From Kiritimatiellia bacterium (GTDB taxonomy: Bacteria > Verrucomicrobiota > Kiritimatiellia > RFP12 > UBA1067), in the NCBI GenBank assembly GCA_017648225.1, contig JAGCJE010000196.1:1-7415 (forward strand): a stretch of 7,415 nt of DNA, written 5' to 3'. The translations under genes and the position numbers were made by a program. The notes beneath the pieces are model-generated. The model searched no databases. It saw only the letters and a program-made list of their open reading frames with translations, and was not told the DNA's origin. Below are positions 1-5,798 of this stretch, in pieces. How positions within the stretch are numbered: the stretch's first letter is position 1; each line of letters opens with the position of its first letter.

Positions 1-804
1 AAAAAGGGCTTCGCGTCCGCTCCGATCGCGTTCATCAATAAAAAAGGCCGTTCCGAGGAGCTTTGCGTCGGCTATCCCGACGGCGGCGACATCCGTCAGA
101 TCACCCGCGACGGCACTGCCTGCGTGGGACCGCGCTGGATGACGTCCGACAGAATCCTTTATACCGGCTACGTAAACGGCGCTCCTCAGATATTCGAAAT
201 CAATTCCAATACGGGCGTACGTAAAATGAAATGGGGCTTCGGCGGTCTTACGACGGGCGCCGCCGTTGCGCCCGGCGGTGCTACGGCAGCCATCATCCTC
301 TCTAAGCCGTTTAACAATCCCGAACTTTGCACGATCAACATGGCCGCCAATACCTGGAAGCGCCTTACCGTTTCGCGCGACGTCAATGAAGGCCAGCCCG
401 CGTGGGGCCCCGGCGGCAGAGAAATCGTCTACGTTTCCGACGAGACGCGTCGCCTCCATCTCTACGTTATCGACGTCGCGACAAAGGCCAAGCGCCGCAT
501 AACTTCCTCCGGTAGCCAGAACGTCGATCCTGACTGGGGTTCCGACGGCCGTATCGCCTATACGACGAAGCGCGGCGGCGACTACTTCGTTTCCGTTATA
601 AATCCCGCCGAGGGCGACAAAGATGCTCGTCTCGTCACTGACGGCGGACGTTGGGAGCATCCCTCCTGGGCGCCCGACAGACGTCACCTCGTCGCGGAGC
701 GCGACGGCGTACTTTATCTTATCGATACCGACGAGAACGGCGATAAGCCCGTCAGGCTTTTCACCATTCCCGGAAAGTGCATTACTCCCACATGGAGCCG
801 CTGA
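1..804 (+). CDS. tolB: TolB-like beta-propeller protein, 3' part (5' end outside window)
   Basis: The frame is open from base 1 to a TGA at 802-804, giving the last 267 residues; the N-terminus is cut off. The sequence shows repeated PD40/WD40-like blades. Each carries a P-x-W or equivalent element: W46, V89 (Trp replaced), W135, W179, W223 and W265, spaced 42-46 residues apart and followed by hydrophobic strands such as GREIVYVSD and GRIAYTT. Six blades and a C-terminal TPTWSR element that would close the ring match the C-terminal propeller of TolB. TolB is the periplasmic partner of Pal and the TolQRA complex in outer-membrane constriction and integrity. The missing part would be the signal peptide and the small N-terminal domain. 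pal, which often follows tolB, is not downstream; gatC is. A different periplasmic PD40 protein is possible, so the TolB call is fairly but not fully secure. Confidence 0.8.
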   Translation, partial: KKGFASAPIAFINKKGRSEELCVGYPDGGDIRQITRDGTACVGPRWMTSDRILYTGYVNGAPQIFEINSNTGVRKMKWGFGGLTTGAAVAPGGATAAIILSKPFNNPELCTINMAANTWKRLTVSRDVNEGQPAWGPGGREIVYVSDETRRLHLYVIDVATKAKRRITSSGSQNVDPDWGSDGRIAYTTKRGGDYFVSVINPAEGDKDARLVTDGGRWEHPSWAPDRRHLVAERDGVLYLIDTDENGDKPVRLFTIPGKCITPTWSR

Positions 805-806
805 CG

Positions 807-812
807 AAAGGA
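807..812 (+). promoter_or_regulatory. Shine-Dalgarno for gatC, supporting a GTG start
   Basis: AAAGGA lies just after the tolB-like stop and 8 bases before GTG at 821. This supports the GTG as the gatC start. The frame is also open further upstream, but that stretch overlaps tolB and has no GatC character. Confidence 0.7.
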
Positions 813-820
813 TTCAATTC

Positions 821-1111
821 GTGAAGATCGATGTTGGTTACGTTTCTGAACTGGCGAGGCTTGAGCTGAGCGCCGAGGAGAAGTCTCTCTTCCAGCCGCA
901 GCTTGAAAGTATCGTCGGTTATGTCGAGAAGATTTCATCTGTCGACGTCGAGGGCGTAGAGCCCATGATGCACGGACGCGCCATCGTAAACGCGTTCCGC
1001 GAAGACGAGGTGCGCCCGTCGCTACCCCGCGAAGAGGCTCTTTCGAACGCGCCTAAGCGTGTGGGCGACGAGTTTCTTTTGCCGAAGATTGTCGAAGGCG
1101 CCGAAAGCTGA
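821..1111 (+). CDS. gatC: Asp/Glu-tRNA amidotransferase subunit C
   Basis: GatC is the small subunit of the GatCAB amidotransferase, which converts Glu-tRNA(Gln) and/or Asp-tRNA(Asn) to the correctly amidated tRNA in the cytosol. It wraps around and stabilises GatA. The product is 96 residues, normal for the family. It has the typical N-terminal helix with VSELARLELSAEEK (residues 8-21), a Q-L-x-x-I-x-x-Y-V-x-K-I helix, the VDVEGVEPM segment, and a C-terminal FLLPKIVE element matching the usual F-x-V-P-K-V-[IL]-E end. GTG at 821 is chosen because the AAAGGA box sits 8 bases upstream and homology begins there. gatA follows after 11 bases, with its ribosome site overlapping the gatC stop, so the two are surely co-expressed. 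Confidence 0.95.
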   Translation: MKIDVGYVSELARLELSAEEKSLFQPQLESIVGYVEKISSVDVEGVEPMMHGRAIVNAFREDEVRPSLPREEALSNAPKRVGDEFLLPKIVEGAES

Positions 1112-1122
1112 GGAGTTTTGAG

Positions 1123-2532
1123 ATGAGTGAATTATATAAGTTGGGCATTGCCGAGGCGAGAGAAGGTCTGGAAAAGGGCGATTTTTCGAGTGAGGACATC
1201 GTCAAGTCCGTTATAGCGCGTTACCGCGAGAAGAACGCCGATATCGGCGCATATGTCACTTTCGACGAGGAGGGCGCACTCGAGCTCGCCAGAGCCAATC
1301 CCAAGGCCGTACCGATCGCGGTGAAGGATCTTATCAACGTACGCGGCCAGCCTTGCACGTGCGGCTCGAAGATTCTCGAAGGATACATATCTCCATATGA
1401 CGCGACCGTCATATCGAACATGAAGGCTAACGGCTTCATTCCCTGCGGACGCGTAAATATGGACGAGTTCGCCATGGGCTCTTCGACCGAGAATTCGGCG
1501 CTCGCCGTTACGCGCAATCCGTACGATCTGACGCGTGTTCCAGGTGGCTCGTCCGGCGGAAGCGCGGCGGCTGTCGGCGGCGACATGTGTATCGCGGCGC
1601 TCGGAACGGATACGGGCGGCTCGATCCGTCAGCCTGCGAGCTTTTGCAACTGCGTCGGAATAAAGCCCAGCTACGGGCGCGTTAGCCGCTACGGCGTCAC
1701 GGCGTTCGCGAGTTCCCTCGACCAGGTAGGCCCGATGACGAAGAGCGTAAGAGATTCCGCGATTCTTCTCAAGGCTCTCGCCGGTCACGACAGAATGGAC
1801 GGAACGACGCCCGACGAGCCCGTGCCGGATTACGAGCGCGTTATCAAAGGCGCGACGATGAAGGGCGTCAAAATCGGATTGCCCAAAGAGTATTTCAACG
1901 TTTCGGGGCTTGACAGCGAAGTTAAGCGCATTACCGACGAGGCCGTCGCGAAGTGCGTCGCCGCCGGTGCCGAGATCCGCGAGGTGAGCCTTCCCCACAC
2001 CGAATACGCCATGGCGGTCTACTATATCATCGCCCCCGCCGAGGCGAGCGCGAATCTCGCGCGTTTCGACGGCGTGAGATACGGTCACAGAAGCGATAAG
2101 TCCGTCGATGTGTATTCGCTTTACACGAAATCCCGCGCCGAAGGATTCGGTCCTGAGGTCAAACGCCGCATCATCATGGGTACGTACGTTCTTTCGAGCG
2201 GCTACTATGACGCCTACTACGGCCGCGCCCAGAAGGTGAGAACCTTGATTAAGCGCGATTTCGACGAGGTCTTCCGGGAGGTCGACGTTCTTCTTACTCC
2301 GTGCGCGCCGACGCCTGCTTTTAAGCTCGGTGAGCTGCAGGATCCGCTTACAATGTATCTGAATGATCTTTACACGATTCCGAGCGCTCTCGCGGGCGTC
2401 TGCGCCGCGAGCGTTCCGGCCGGTTTCACCGCGGGGACGAATCTTCCCGTCGGCGTTCAGTTCATCTGCGGCGGTTTCGAGGAATCGCGACTTTTGAGTG
2501 TCTGCAAATCTTTTGAGGAGATAAACTCATGA
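1123..2532 (+). CDS. gatA: Asp/Glu-tRNA amidotransferase subunit A (amidase)
   Basis: GatA hydrolyses glutamine and supplies ammonia to GatB for amidation of mischarged tRNA. The 469-residue product carries the amidase-signature Ser-cisSer-Lys triad: K68 in PIAVKDL, S143 in the GGSSGGS loop and S167 in GTDTGGSIRQPAS. The spacings (75 and 24 residues) equal those of the well-studied Staphylococcus aureus enzyme (K79, S154, S178). Other family landmarks are NMDEFAMGSSTENS (112-125), RNPYDLTRVPGG, KPSYGRVSRYG and the C-terminal LPVGVQFI. The C-terminus stops soon after FEESRLLSVCKSFEE and lacks the short D-[WH]-H type tail I recall in many GatA proteins. The ATG at 1123 is preceded by AGGAG (1111-1115), which overlaps the gatC stop. 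The 3' end overlaps the next gene by ATGA, indicating translational coupling. GatB is not encoded nearby. Confidence 0.97.
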   Translation: MSELYKLGIAEAREGLEKGDFSSEDIVKSVIARYREKNADIGAYVTFDEEGALELARANPKAVPIAVKDLINVRGQPCTCGSKILEGYISPYDATVISNMKANGFIPCGRVNMDEFAMGSSTENSALAVTRNPYDLTRVPGGSSGGSAAAVGGDMCIAALGTDTGGSIRQPASFCNCVGIKPSYGRVSRYGVTAFASSLDQVGPMTKSVRDSAILLKALAGHDRMDGTTPDEPVPDYERVIKGATMKGVKIGLPKEYFNVSGLDSEVKRITDEAVAKCVAAGAEIREVSLPHTEYAMAVYYIIAPAEASANLARFDGVRYGHRSDKSVDVYSLYTKSRAEGFGPEVKRRIIMGTYVLSSGYYDAYYGRAQKVRTLIKRDFDEVFREVDVLLTPCAPTPAFKLGELQDPLTMYLNDLYTIPSALAGVCAASVPAGFTAGTNLPVGVQFICGGFEESRLLSVCKSFEEINS

Positions 2533-3023
2533 AAGCTACAATCGATACGAATATGGGCACGATAACGCTCGAGCTCAACGAGGAGAAAGCGCCCGAGACG
2601 GTGCGCAATTTTGTGAAGTACGCCGAAGACGGCCATTATGACGGTACGATTTTCCATCGCGTCATCGACGGGTTCATGATTCAGGGCGGCGGCTTTACGA
2701 AGGCCATGAATCAGAAGCCGACGCGTGAGCCGATCCGCAACGAGGCGATGAACGGCCTTAAGAACGAGCGTGGCACCATCGCCATGGCGCGCACGATGGT
2801 TGTCGATTCCGCGACGAGCCAGTTTTTCATAAATCTCGTCGATAACGCGTTTCTTGATTTCTCGTCTCCTACGCCCCAGGGTTTCGGGTATGCCGTTTTC
2901 GGTAAGGTCGTCGACGGAATGAGCGTCGTTGATTCGATCGCGAAAGTGAAGACCGGTTTTTCCGGACCTCATCAGAATGTTCCCGAAGAGCCTATCCTGA
3001 TAAAGAAAATCACAATAGGTTGA
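2529..3023 (+). CDS. ppiB: Cytosolic cyclophilin-type peptidyl-prolyl cis-trans isomerase
   Basis: This enzyme catalyses cis-trans isomerisation of X-Pro bonds during protein folding. The product is 164 residues and looks very like Escherichia coli PpiB, which has the same length as I recall it. The active-site block FHRVIDGFMIQGGGF (42-56) has the catalytic Arg at R44, F49 and Q52. Other landmarks are the GTIAMART strand, SQFFINL (97-103) with substrate-pocket Phe and Asn, FLDFSSPTPQGFGYAVFGKVVDGM in two parts (108-131), and the SGPHQNVP loop near the end. There is no signal peptide, so a cytosolic location is expected. GAGGAG at 2515-2520 lies 8 bases before the ATG, and the start overlaps the gatA stop (ATGA). 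It sits where gatB often follows gatA. No terminator hairpin is evident after the stop. Confidence 0.96.
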   Translation: MKATIDTNMGTITLELNEEKAPETVRNFVKYAEDGHYDGTIFHRVIDGFMIQGGGFTKAMNQKPTREPIRNEAMNGLKNERGTIAMARTMVVDSATSQFFINLVDNAFLDFSSPTPQGFGYAVFGKVVDGMSVVDSIAKVKTGFSGPHQNVPEEPILIKKITIG

Positions 3024-3026
3024 GAC

Positions 3027-3055
3027 TTGCCAAAGTCGAAATAAAATCATATAAT
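3027..3055 (+). promoter_or_regulatory. Near-consensus sigma70-type promoter
   Basis: TTGCCA (3027-3032) and TATAAT (3050-3055) are separated by exactly 17 bases in the AT-rich 64-base gap after the cyclophilin gene. The -35 box has four of six consensus bases and the -10 box is perfect. Transcription would begin near 3062, giving a leader of about 26 bases before the ATG at 3088, with GGAG at 3075-3078 as ribosome site. This is the best promoter-like sequence in the window. It probably drives the repeat protein and, by read-through, the closely spaced genes downstream. The call is from sequence only. Confidence 0.7.
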
Positions 3056-3087
3056 TACAGTATCGTAAAAAATTGGAGTATTAAAAT

Positions 3088-3672
3088 ATGAAGAAAATTC
3101 TTACATTGGCCGCAGTCGCAGTTCTTTCGGCTCACTCTTACGCTCAGCATGTAGATGATGTCGCCACCGTTAACGTTGAAGAAGAGTCTCCCCTTGTTCA
3201 GACCGAGGCTCCCCGCAAGCAGGTAGTTCAGTGGCCCGCGTTTTTCGCGATCGGTGATCTCCCCGAGACTCCCGATCTTATCGGTCTTCGCATTACGATT
3301 CCCTGGTCGACGAAGCAGGAGAGCGTTACCGGTTTTGACGTCGGTTTCTGGGCCCGCACTCAGGTCTTTGAAGGTATCGCTCTCAACGTTCTGAGAAATG
3401 ACGTCAAGGATCAGTTCACCGGTCTTCAGGTCGGTCTTTACAACTCCGCCGTCCAGTCCGACGCAATCGGCCTTCAGGTCGGTCTTTGGAACGAGGCTGG
3501 CACGATGAACGGCCTTCAGGTCGGTCTCGTCAATTCCGTCGGCGCGATGGGCGGTTTTCAGGTTGGTATCATCAACCGCGCTGAAGAGCTGTACGGTTTT
3601 CAGCTCGGCGCCATCAATGTGATTCGTGACGCAGAAATGCGCTTCTGTCCTTTCGTAAACATTGGATTCTAA
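3088..3672 (+). CDS. Exported LA_2272-like surface-repeat protein
   Basis: The 194-residue product has a Sec signal peptide: MKK, a hydrophobic core ILTLAAVAVLSA, and a likely signal peptidase I site after SYA (residue 19). A Glu/Val-rich linker follows (20-60). From residue 66 to the end it is built of units that each begin with Gly, at 66, 82, 96, 112, 128, 142, 156 and 170. Complete units are 14 or 16 residues long. The five best units read G-[LF]-Q-[VL]-G-[LIA]-x-N. The alternating hydrophobic pattern suggests short beta strands with turns, and the chain ends PFVNIGF with a terminal Phe. This resembles proteins annotated as LA_2272 surface repeat family; their function is unknown to me. 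The location is probably outer membrane or cell surface, by inference. The gene has its own strong promoter, and the DUF1015 gene begins 3 bases after the stop. Confidence 0.85.
   Translation: MKKILTLAAVAVLSAHSYAQHVDDVATVNVEEESPLVQTEAPRKQVVQWPAFFAIGDLPETPDLIGLRITIPWSTKQESVTGFDVGFWARTQVFEGIALNVLRNDVKDQFTGLQVGLYNSAVQSDAIGLQVGLWNEAGTMNGLQVGLVNSVGAMGGFQVGIINRAEELYGFQLGAINVIRDAEMRFCPFVNIGF
3421..3636 (+). repeat. Tandem coding repeats of 42-48 bases
   Basis: Five adjacent units start at 3421, 3469, 3511, 3553 and 3595. Each begins with a version of GG-[CT]-[CT]-TTCAG-[GC]-T-[CT]-GG, encoding G-[LF]-Q-[VL]-G. The unit lengths are 48, 42, 42 and 42 bases; the fifth is the degenerate terminal unit and its end (3636) is approximate. 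The first three share the longer core CTTCAGGTCGGTCT. More diverged units at 3283, 3331 and 3373 are recognisable only at protein level. The DNA identity is enough for unit gain or loss by slippage or recombination, but only one allele is seen here. Confidence 0.75.
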
Positions 3673-3675
3673 AAA

Positions 3676-4869
3676 ATGCAAATCCGTCCTTTCGCGGCCT
3701 TAAGGCCGAACAAAGTGGACGCGGCCAAGGTCGCGTCCGTTCCTTATGATGTAGTCGACACCGCCGAGGCCAAGGCTCTCGCCGCCGGAAATCCGAAGAG
3801 CTTTCTTCATGTTTCCCGCCCCGAGATCGATCTTCCCGACGGGACTTCCTGTTCGTCGGACGAAGCGTACCGTCAGGCCCGCAAGGCTCTCGACGCGCTC
3901 GTGGCCGACGGAACGCTCGTGGAGGAAGGCGAGCGTAAGTTCTACGCCTACCGTCAGACGATGGGATCCCATTCCCAGACGGGTATCGTCGCGACTTTCG
4001 ATACCCAGGATTATCTCGCAGGCATTCTCAAGCAGCACGAGAAAACCCGCCGTGACAAGGAGGACGACCGCACCCGTCATATCGAGACGCTTGCCGCTCA
4101 GACGGGACCTGCGTTCCTCACCTACCGCGACGACAAGGCTATCGACGAGATCGTCGCGGCGGCCTGCAGAAACGAGCCTCTCTATGATTTCGTCGCCGAC
4201 GACGGCATCGGTCACACAGTTTGGGAAATCGCCGCCAGTTCGAGCTGCACGGCCGACGAGCTTCAGGAGCTTTTCGCCCGTGTCCCGGTCGCGTATATCG
4301 CCGATGGTCATCATCGCAGCGCGGCGGCTTCGCGTTACGCCAAGGATCATAATTTCGAGGGCGAGACGCGTTGGTTTATGGCGGTCATCTTCCCCGCGAG
4401 CCAGCTTAAGATTCTCGCGTACAACCGTCTTATCAAGGACCTTAACGGTCTTTCAGAATACGAGTTCATGTCCCGCGTAAGCGAGAACTTTACGATTGGT
4501 GAGAAGGGCGATCGCAACTGCCGTATGTATTTCAACGGTAAGTGGCTCGATCTTTCCTGGAGCATTCCCGAGGGAACCGACGTCGTCGGCTCGCTTGACG
4601 TAAGTTATCTGCAGGATAAGCTCCTTGCGCCCGTTCTCGGCATCGGGGACCCGCGCACCGATGAGCGCATTTCGTTTATGGGTGGTATTCGCGGCGACAA
4701 GGAGCTCGCATCCAAGGTCGATTCGGGCGAAAACGCCGTCGCGTTCGCGATGGAGCCCGTTACGGTCGAAGAGATGATGTCCATTGCCGATGCAGGCGCT
4801 ATTATGCCGCCTAAGTCGACGTGGTTCGAGCCTAAACTCCGTTCCGGTCTTTTCGTCCATAGAGTCTAA
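3676..4869 (+). CDS. DUF1015 family protein with HEKT and DGHHR motifs
   Basis: The 397-residue product matches the DUF1015 family almost end to end. It starts with IRPFAALRP (3-11) and VPYDVVDTAEA, followed by FLHVSRPEIDL (43-53). HEKT is at 121-124, DGHHR at 210-214 (in YIADGHHRSAAASRYA), LAYNRLIKDL at 247-256, and the closing PPKSTWFEPKLRSGLFVH at about 379-395. The biochemical role is not established to my knowledge. DGHHR resembles the phosphate-binding G-x-x-R motif of the ParB/sulfiredoxin fold, and SerK-type serine kinases are reported to carry such a motif, so a nucleotide- or phosphate-handling role is a speculative inference. There is no signal peptide, so it is probably cytosolic. 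The start at 3676 fits family N-termini; its ribosome site is weak (TTGGA at 3662-3666), so translation may be coupled to the upstream gene 3 bases away. Confidence 0.9.
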   Translation: MQIRPFAALRPNKVDAAKVASVPYDVVDTAEAKALAAGNPKSFLHVSRPEIDLPDGTSCSSDEAYRQARKALDALVADGTLVEEGERKFYAYRQTMGSHSQTGIVATFDTQDYLAGILKQHEKTRRDKEDDRTRHIETLAAQTGPAFLTYRDDKAIDEIVAAACRNEPLYDFVADDGIGHTVWEIAASSSCTADELQELFARVPVAYIADGHHRSAAASRYAKDHNFEGETRWFMAVIFPASQLKILAYNRLIKDLNGLSEYEFMSRVSENFTIGEKGDRNCRMYFNGKWLDLSWSIPEGTDVVGSLDVSYLQDKLLAPVLGIGDPRTDERISFMGGIRGDKELASKVDSGENAVAFAMEPVTVEEMMSIADAGAIMPPKSTWFEPKLRSGLFVHRV

Positions 4870-5384
4870 TGGCGCGCTCAAGAGGCATTTTCTCGCGTAT
4901 TAAAGCGTATTGGCGTCTTCTCAAATCGAAGATGGTGCGCGAGAAAATGCCTGTTAACCGTATAGCTGCAGGTTGGGCGATCGGTATGTTTTACGGGTGC
5001 GTAATACCGTTCGGCTTCCAGTTGATTCTTTCTATTCCAACTGCAGTGTTTTTCAAGGCCTCTAAAATAGGGGCCTCGGTCGGTACACTTATCACAAATC
5101 CGATAACAATTTGGTTTTTATATCCTATTCAGTGTTATCTCGCGAATCGCCTCATTGCAGGAAATCTAACATACGATGCGATTGCGGAGGCGATGACAAA
5201 GGTCATTAACGCGGGAGATTACTCCACTTTAATGTCGCTTGGAGGCGAGCTGGTAGTTTCGTTTTTCCTAGGCGGATTTTTATTGGCGGCGATTTGTGTG
5301 CCGCTGACGTTTTTCGGCGTAAGGGCGATGGTAATGCGCTATCGTCGGATGAAGGAGAAAATGCTTCCCGCAGCGGAGGTCTGA
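4869..5384 (+). CDS. DUF2062 small membrane protein
   Basis: This 171-residue product has a basic N-terminus (RSRGIFSRIKAYWRLLKSK). A hydrophobic region at about 31-62 holds AAGWAIGMFYGCVIPFG, the family signature. A second hydrophobic stretch at about 67-91 contains the conserved TNP in GTLITNPITIWFLYP, and a third lies at about 125-152. The C-terminal tail is basic (RYRRMKEKM). This matches the DUF2062 family of inner-membrane proteins, whose function is unknown. The ATG overlaps the DUF1015 stop (TAATG), so it is probably translated by reinitiation. Its codons look more AT-rich at third positions than those of gatA or the DUF1015 gene (several ATA, TTA, ACA), which may reflect membrane-protein composition rather than transfer. 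Confidence 0.85.
   Translation: MARSRGIFSRIKAYWRLLKSKMVREKMPVNRIAAGWAIGMFYGCVIPFGFQLILSIPTAVFFKASKIGASVGTLITNPITIWFLYPIQCYLANRLIAGNLTYDAIAEAMTKVINAGDYSTLMSLGGELVVSFFLGGFLLAAICVPLTFFGVRAMVMRYRRMKEKMLPAAEV
5375..5380 (+). promoter_or_regulatory. Strong Shine-Dalgarno for the GGQ protein
   Basis: GGAGGT lies inside the last codons of the DUF2062 gene, 5 bases before the ATG at 5386. It fixes the start of the release-factor-like gene and predicts efficient initiation independent of upstream translation. Confidence 0.75.
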
Positions 5385-5385
5385 A

Positions 5386-5784
5386 ATGATTTCTCCCGAG
5401 ACGATTGAACGGATTAAGATGTTGATGATTGAAGCTTCGGTCTACGAAGATGATCTTGACGAGAGTTTTATTTTAGGTGGGGGCCCAGGGGGACAGAAAA
5501 CGAACAAAACTTCCAACGTCGTCAGGCTCTTTCACGAGCCTAGCGGCCTGTCGGTAAGATGTGCAGAGACGCGCAGTCGCGAAACAAACCGTTGGCTCGC
5601 CAGGCGCCAGCTTGCGGAACTCATTTTGGAACGCGAGAAGGGCGTAAAGTCCGCCGAGCAACAGAAACGCGAAAAGATACGGCGTCAGAAACGCCGCCGC
5701 AGTCGCCGCCAGAAACAGCGCATGTTAGACGATAAACATGCGCATTCCGAGAAGAAGGCTCTTCGCCGCCAGAAATTCGATTGA
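5386..5784 (+). CDS. Short GGQ release-factor-like protein (MTRFR/C12orf65-like)
   Basis: The 132-residue product is an RF-1 domain without codon-recognition domains. GGGPGGQKTNKTSNVVRL (31-48) carries the GGQ loop at 35-37, which in this superfamily positions water for hydrolysis of peptidyl-tRNA in the large-subunit active site. SGLSVRCAETRSRETNRWLA (53-72) follows. The C-terminal 45 residues are extremely basic (for example KIRRQKRRRSRRQKQR) and should bind rRNA. From memory, the GPGGQ-x-TNKTSN core, the V-x-C-x-x-TRS-x-x-x-N-R-x-LAR stretch and the basic tail resemble mitochondrial MTRFR/C12orf65 more than ArfB or classical RF1/RF2. The likely role is release of nascent chains from stalled ribosomes or split large subunits; the exact substrate is inference. 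It starts 1 base after the DUF2062 stop. Confidence 0.9.
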   Translation: MISPETIERIKMLMIEASVYEDDLDESFILGGGPGGQKTNKTSNVVRLFHEPSGLSVRCAETRSRETNRWLARRQLAELILEREKGVKSAEQQKREKIRRQKRRRSRRQKQRMLDDKHAHSEKKALRRQKFD

Positions 5785-5790
5785 AAGGAG
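5784..5790 (+). promoter_or_regulatory. Shine-Dalgarno that fixes the kinase start at 5799
   Basis: AAAGGAG begins on the last base of the GGQ-protein stop codon and lies 8 bases before ATG at 5799. It argues for that ATG over an in-frame TTG at 5781, which would place the ribosome site inside the coding sequence. Confidence 0.8.
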
Positions 5791-5798
5791 TACGAGGG

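Noticed and set aside
623..820. Upstream extension of gatC into the tolB-like gene
   Set aside because: The frame is open but overlaps tolB out of frame. GatC homology begins at the GTG at 821, which has its own Shine-Dalgarno.
1132..2088. Long open frame of 318 codons on the minus strand inside gatA
   Set aside because: It lies wholly antisense to a clear gatA, has an Arg/Ala/His-rich composition typical of mirror frames of GC-biased codons, and shows no recognisable domain.
3024..3087. Intrinsic terminator after the cyclophilin gene
   Set aside because: I see no GC-rich hairpin followed by a T run; the AT-rich sequence is better explained by the promoter.
3055..3681. Minus-strand frame of 208 codons with repeated T-D-L-K-[AT] units
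   Set aside because: Its repeats are the reverse complement of the tandem units of the exported repeat protein. The plus strand has the promoter, ribosome site and signal peptide.
3700..4350. Minus-strand frame of 216 codons opposite the DUF1015 gene
   Set aside because: It is antisense to a well-conserved gene and has no ribosome site or family resemblance.
4869..5384. DUF2062 gene as recently transferred DNA
   Set aside because: Its more AT-rich codons can be explained by hydrophobic residue content. It overlaps its neighbour by one base and has no mobile-element traces.
5781..5798. TTG start for the kinase at 5781
   Set aside because: It would put the AAAGGAG box inside the coding sequence; ATG at 5799 has ideal spacing.
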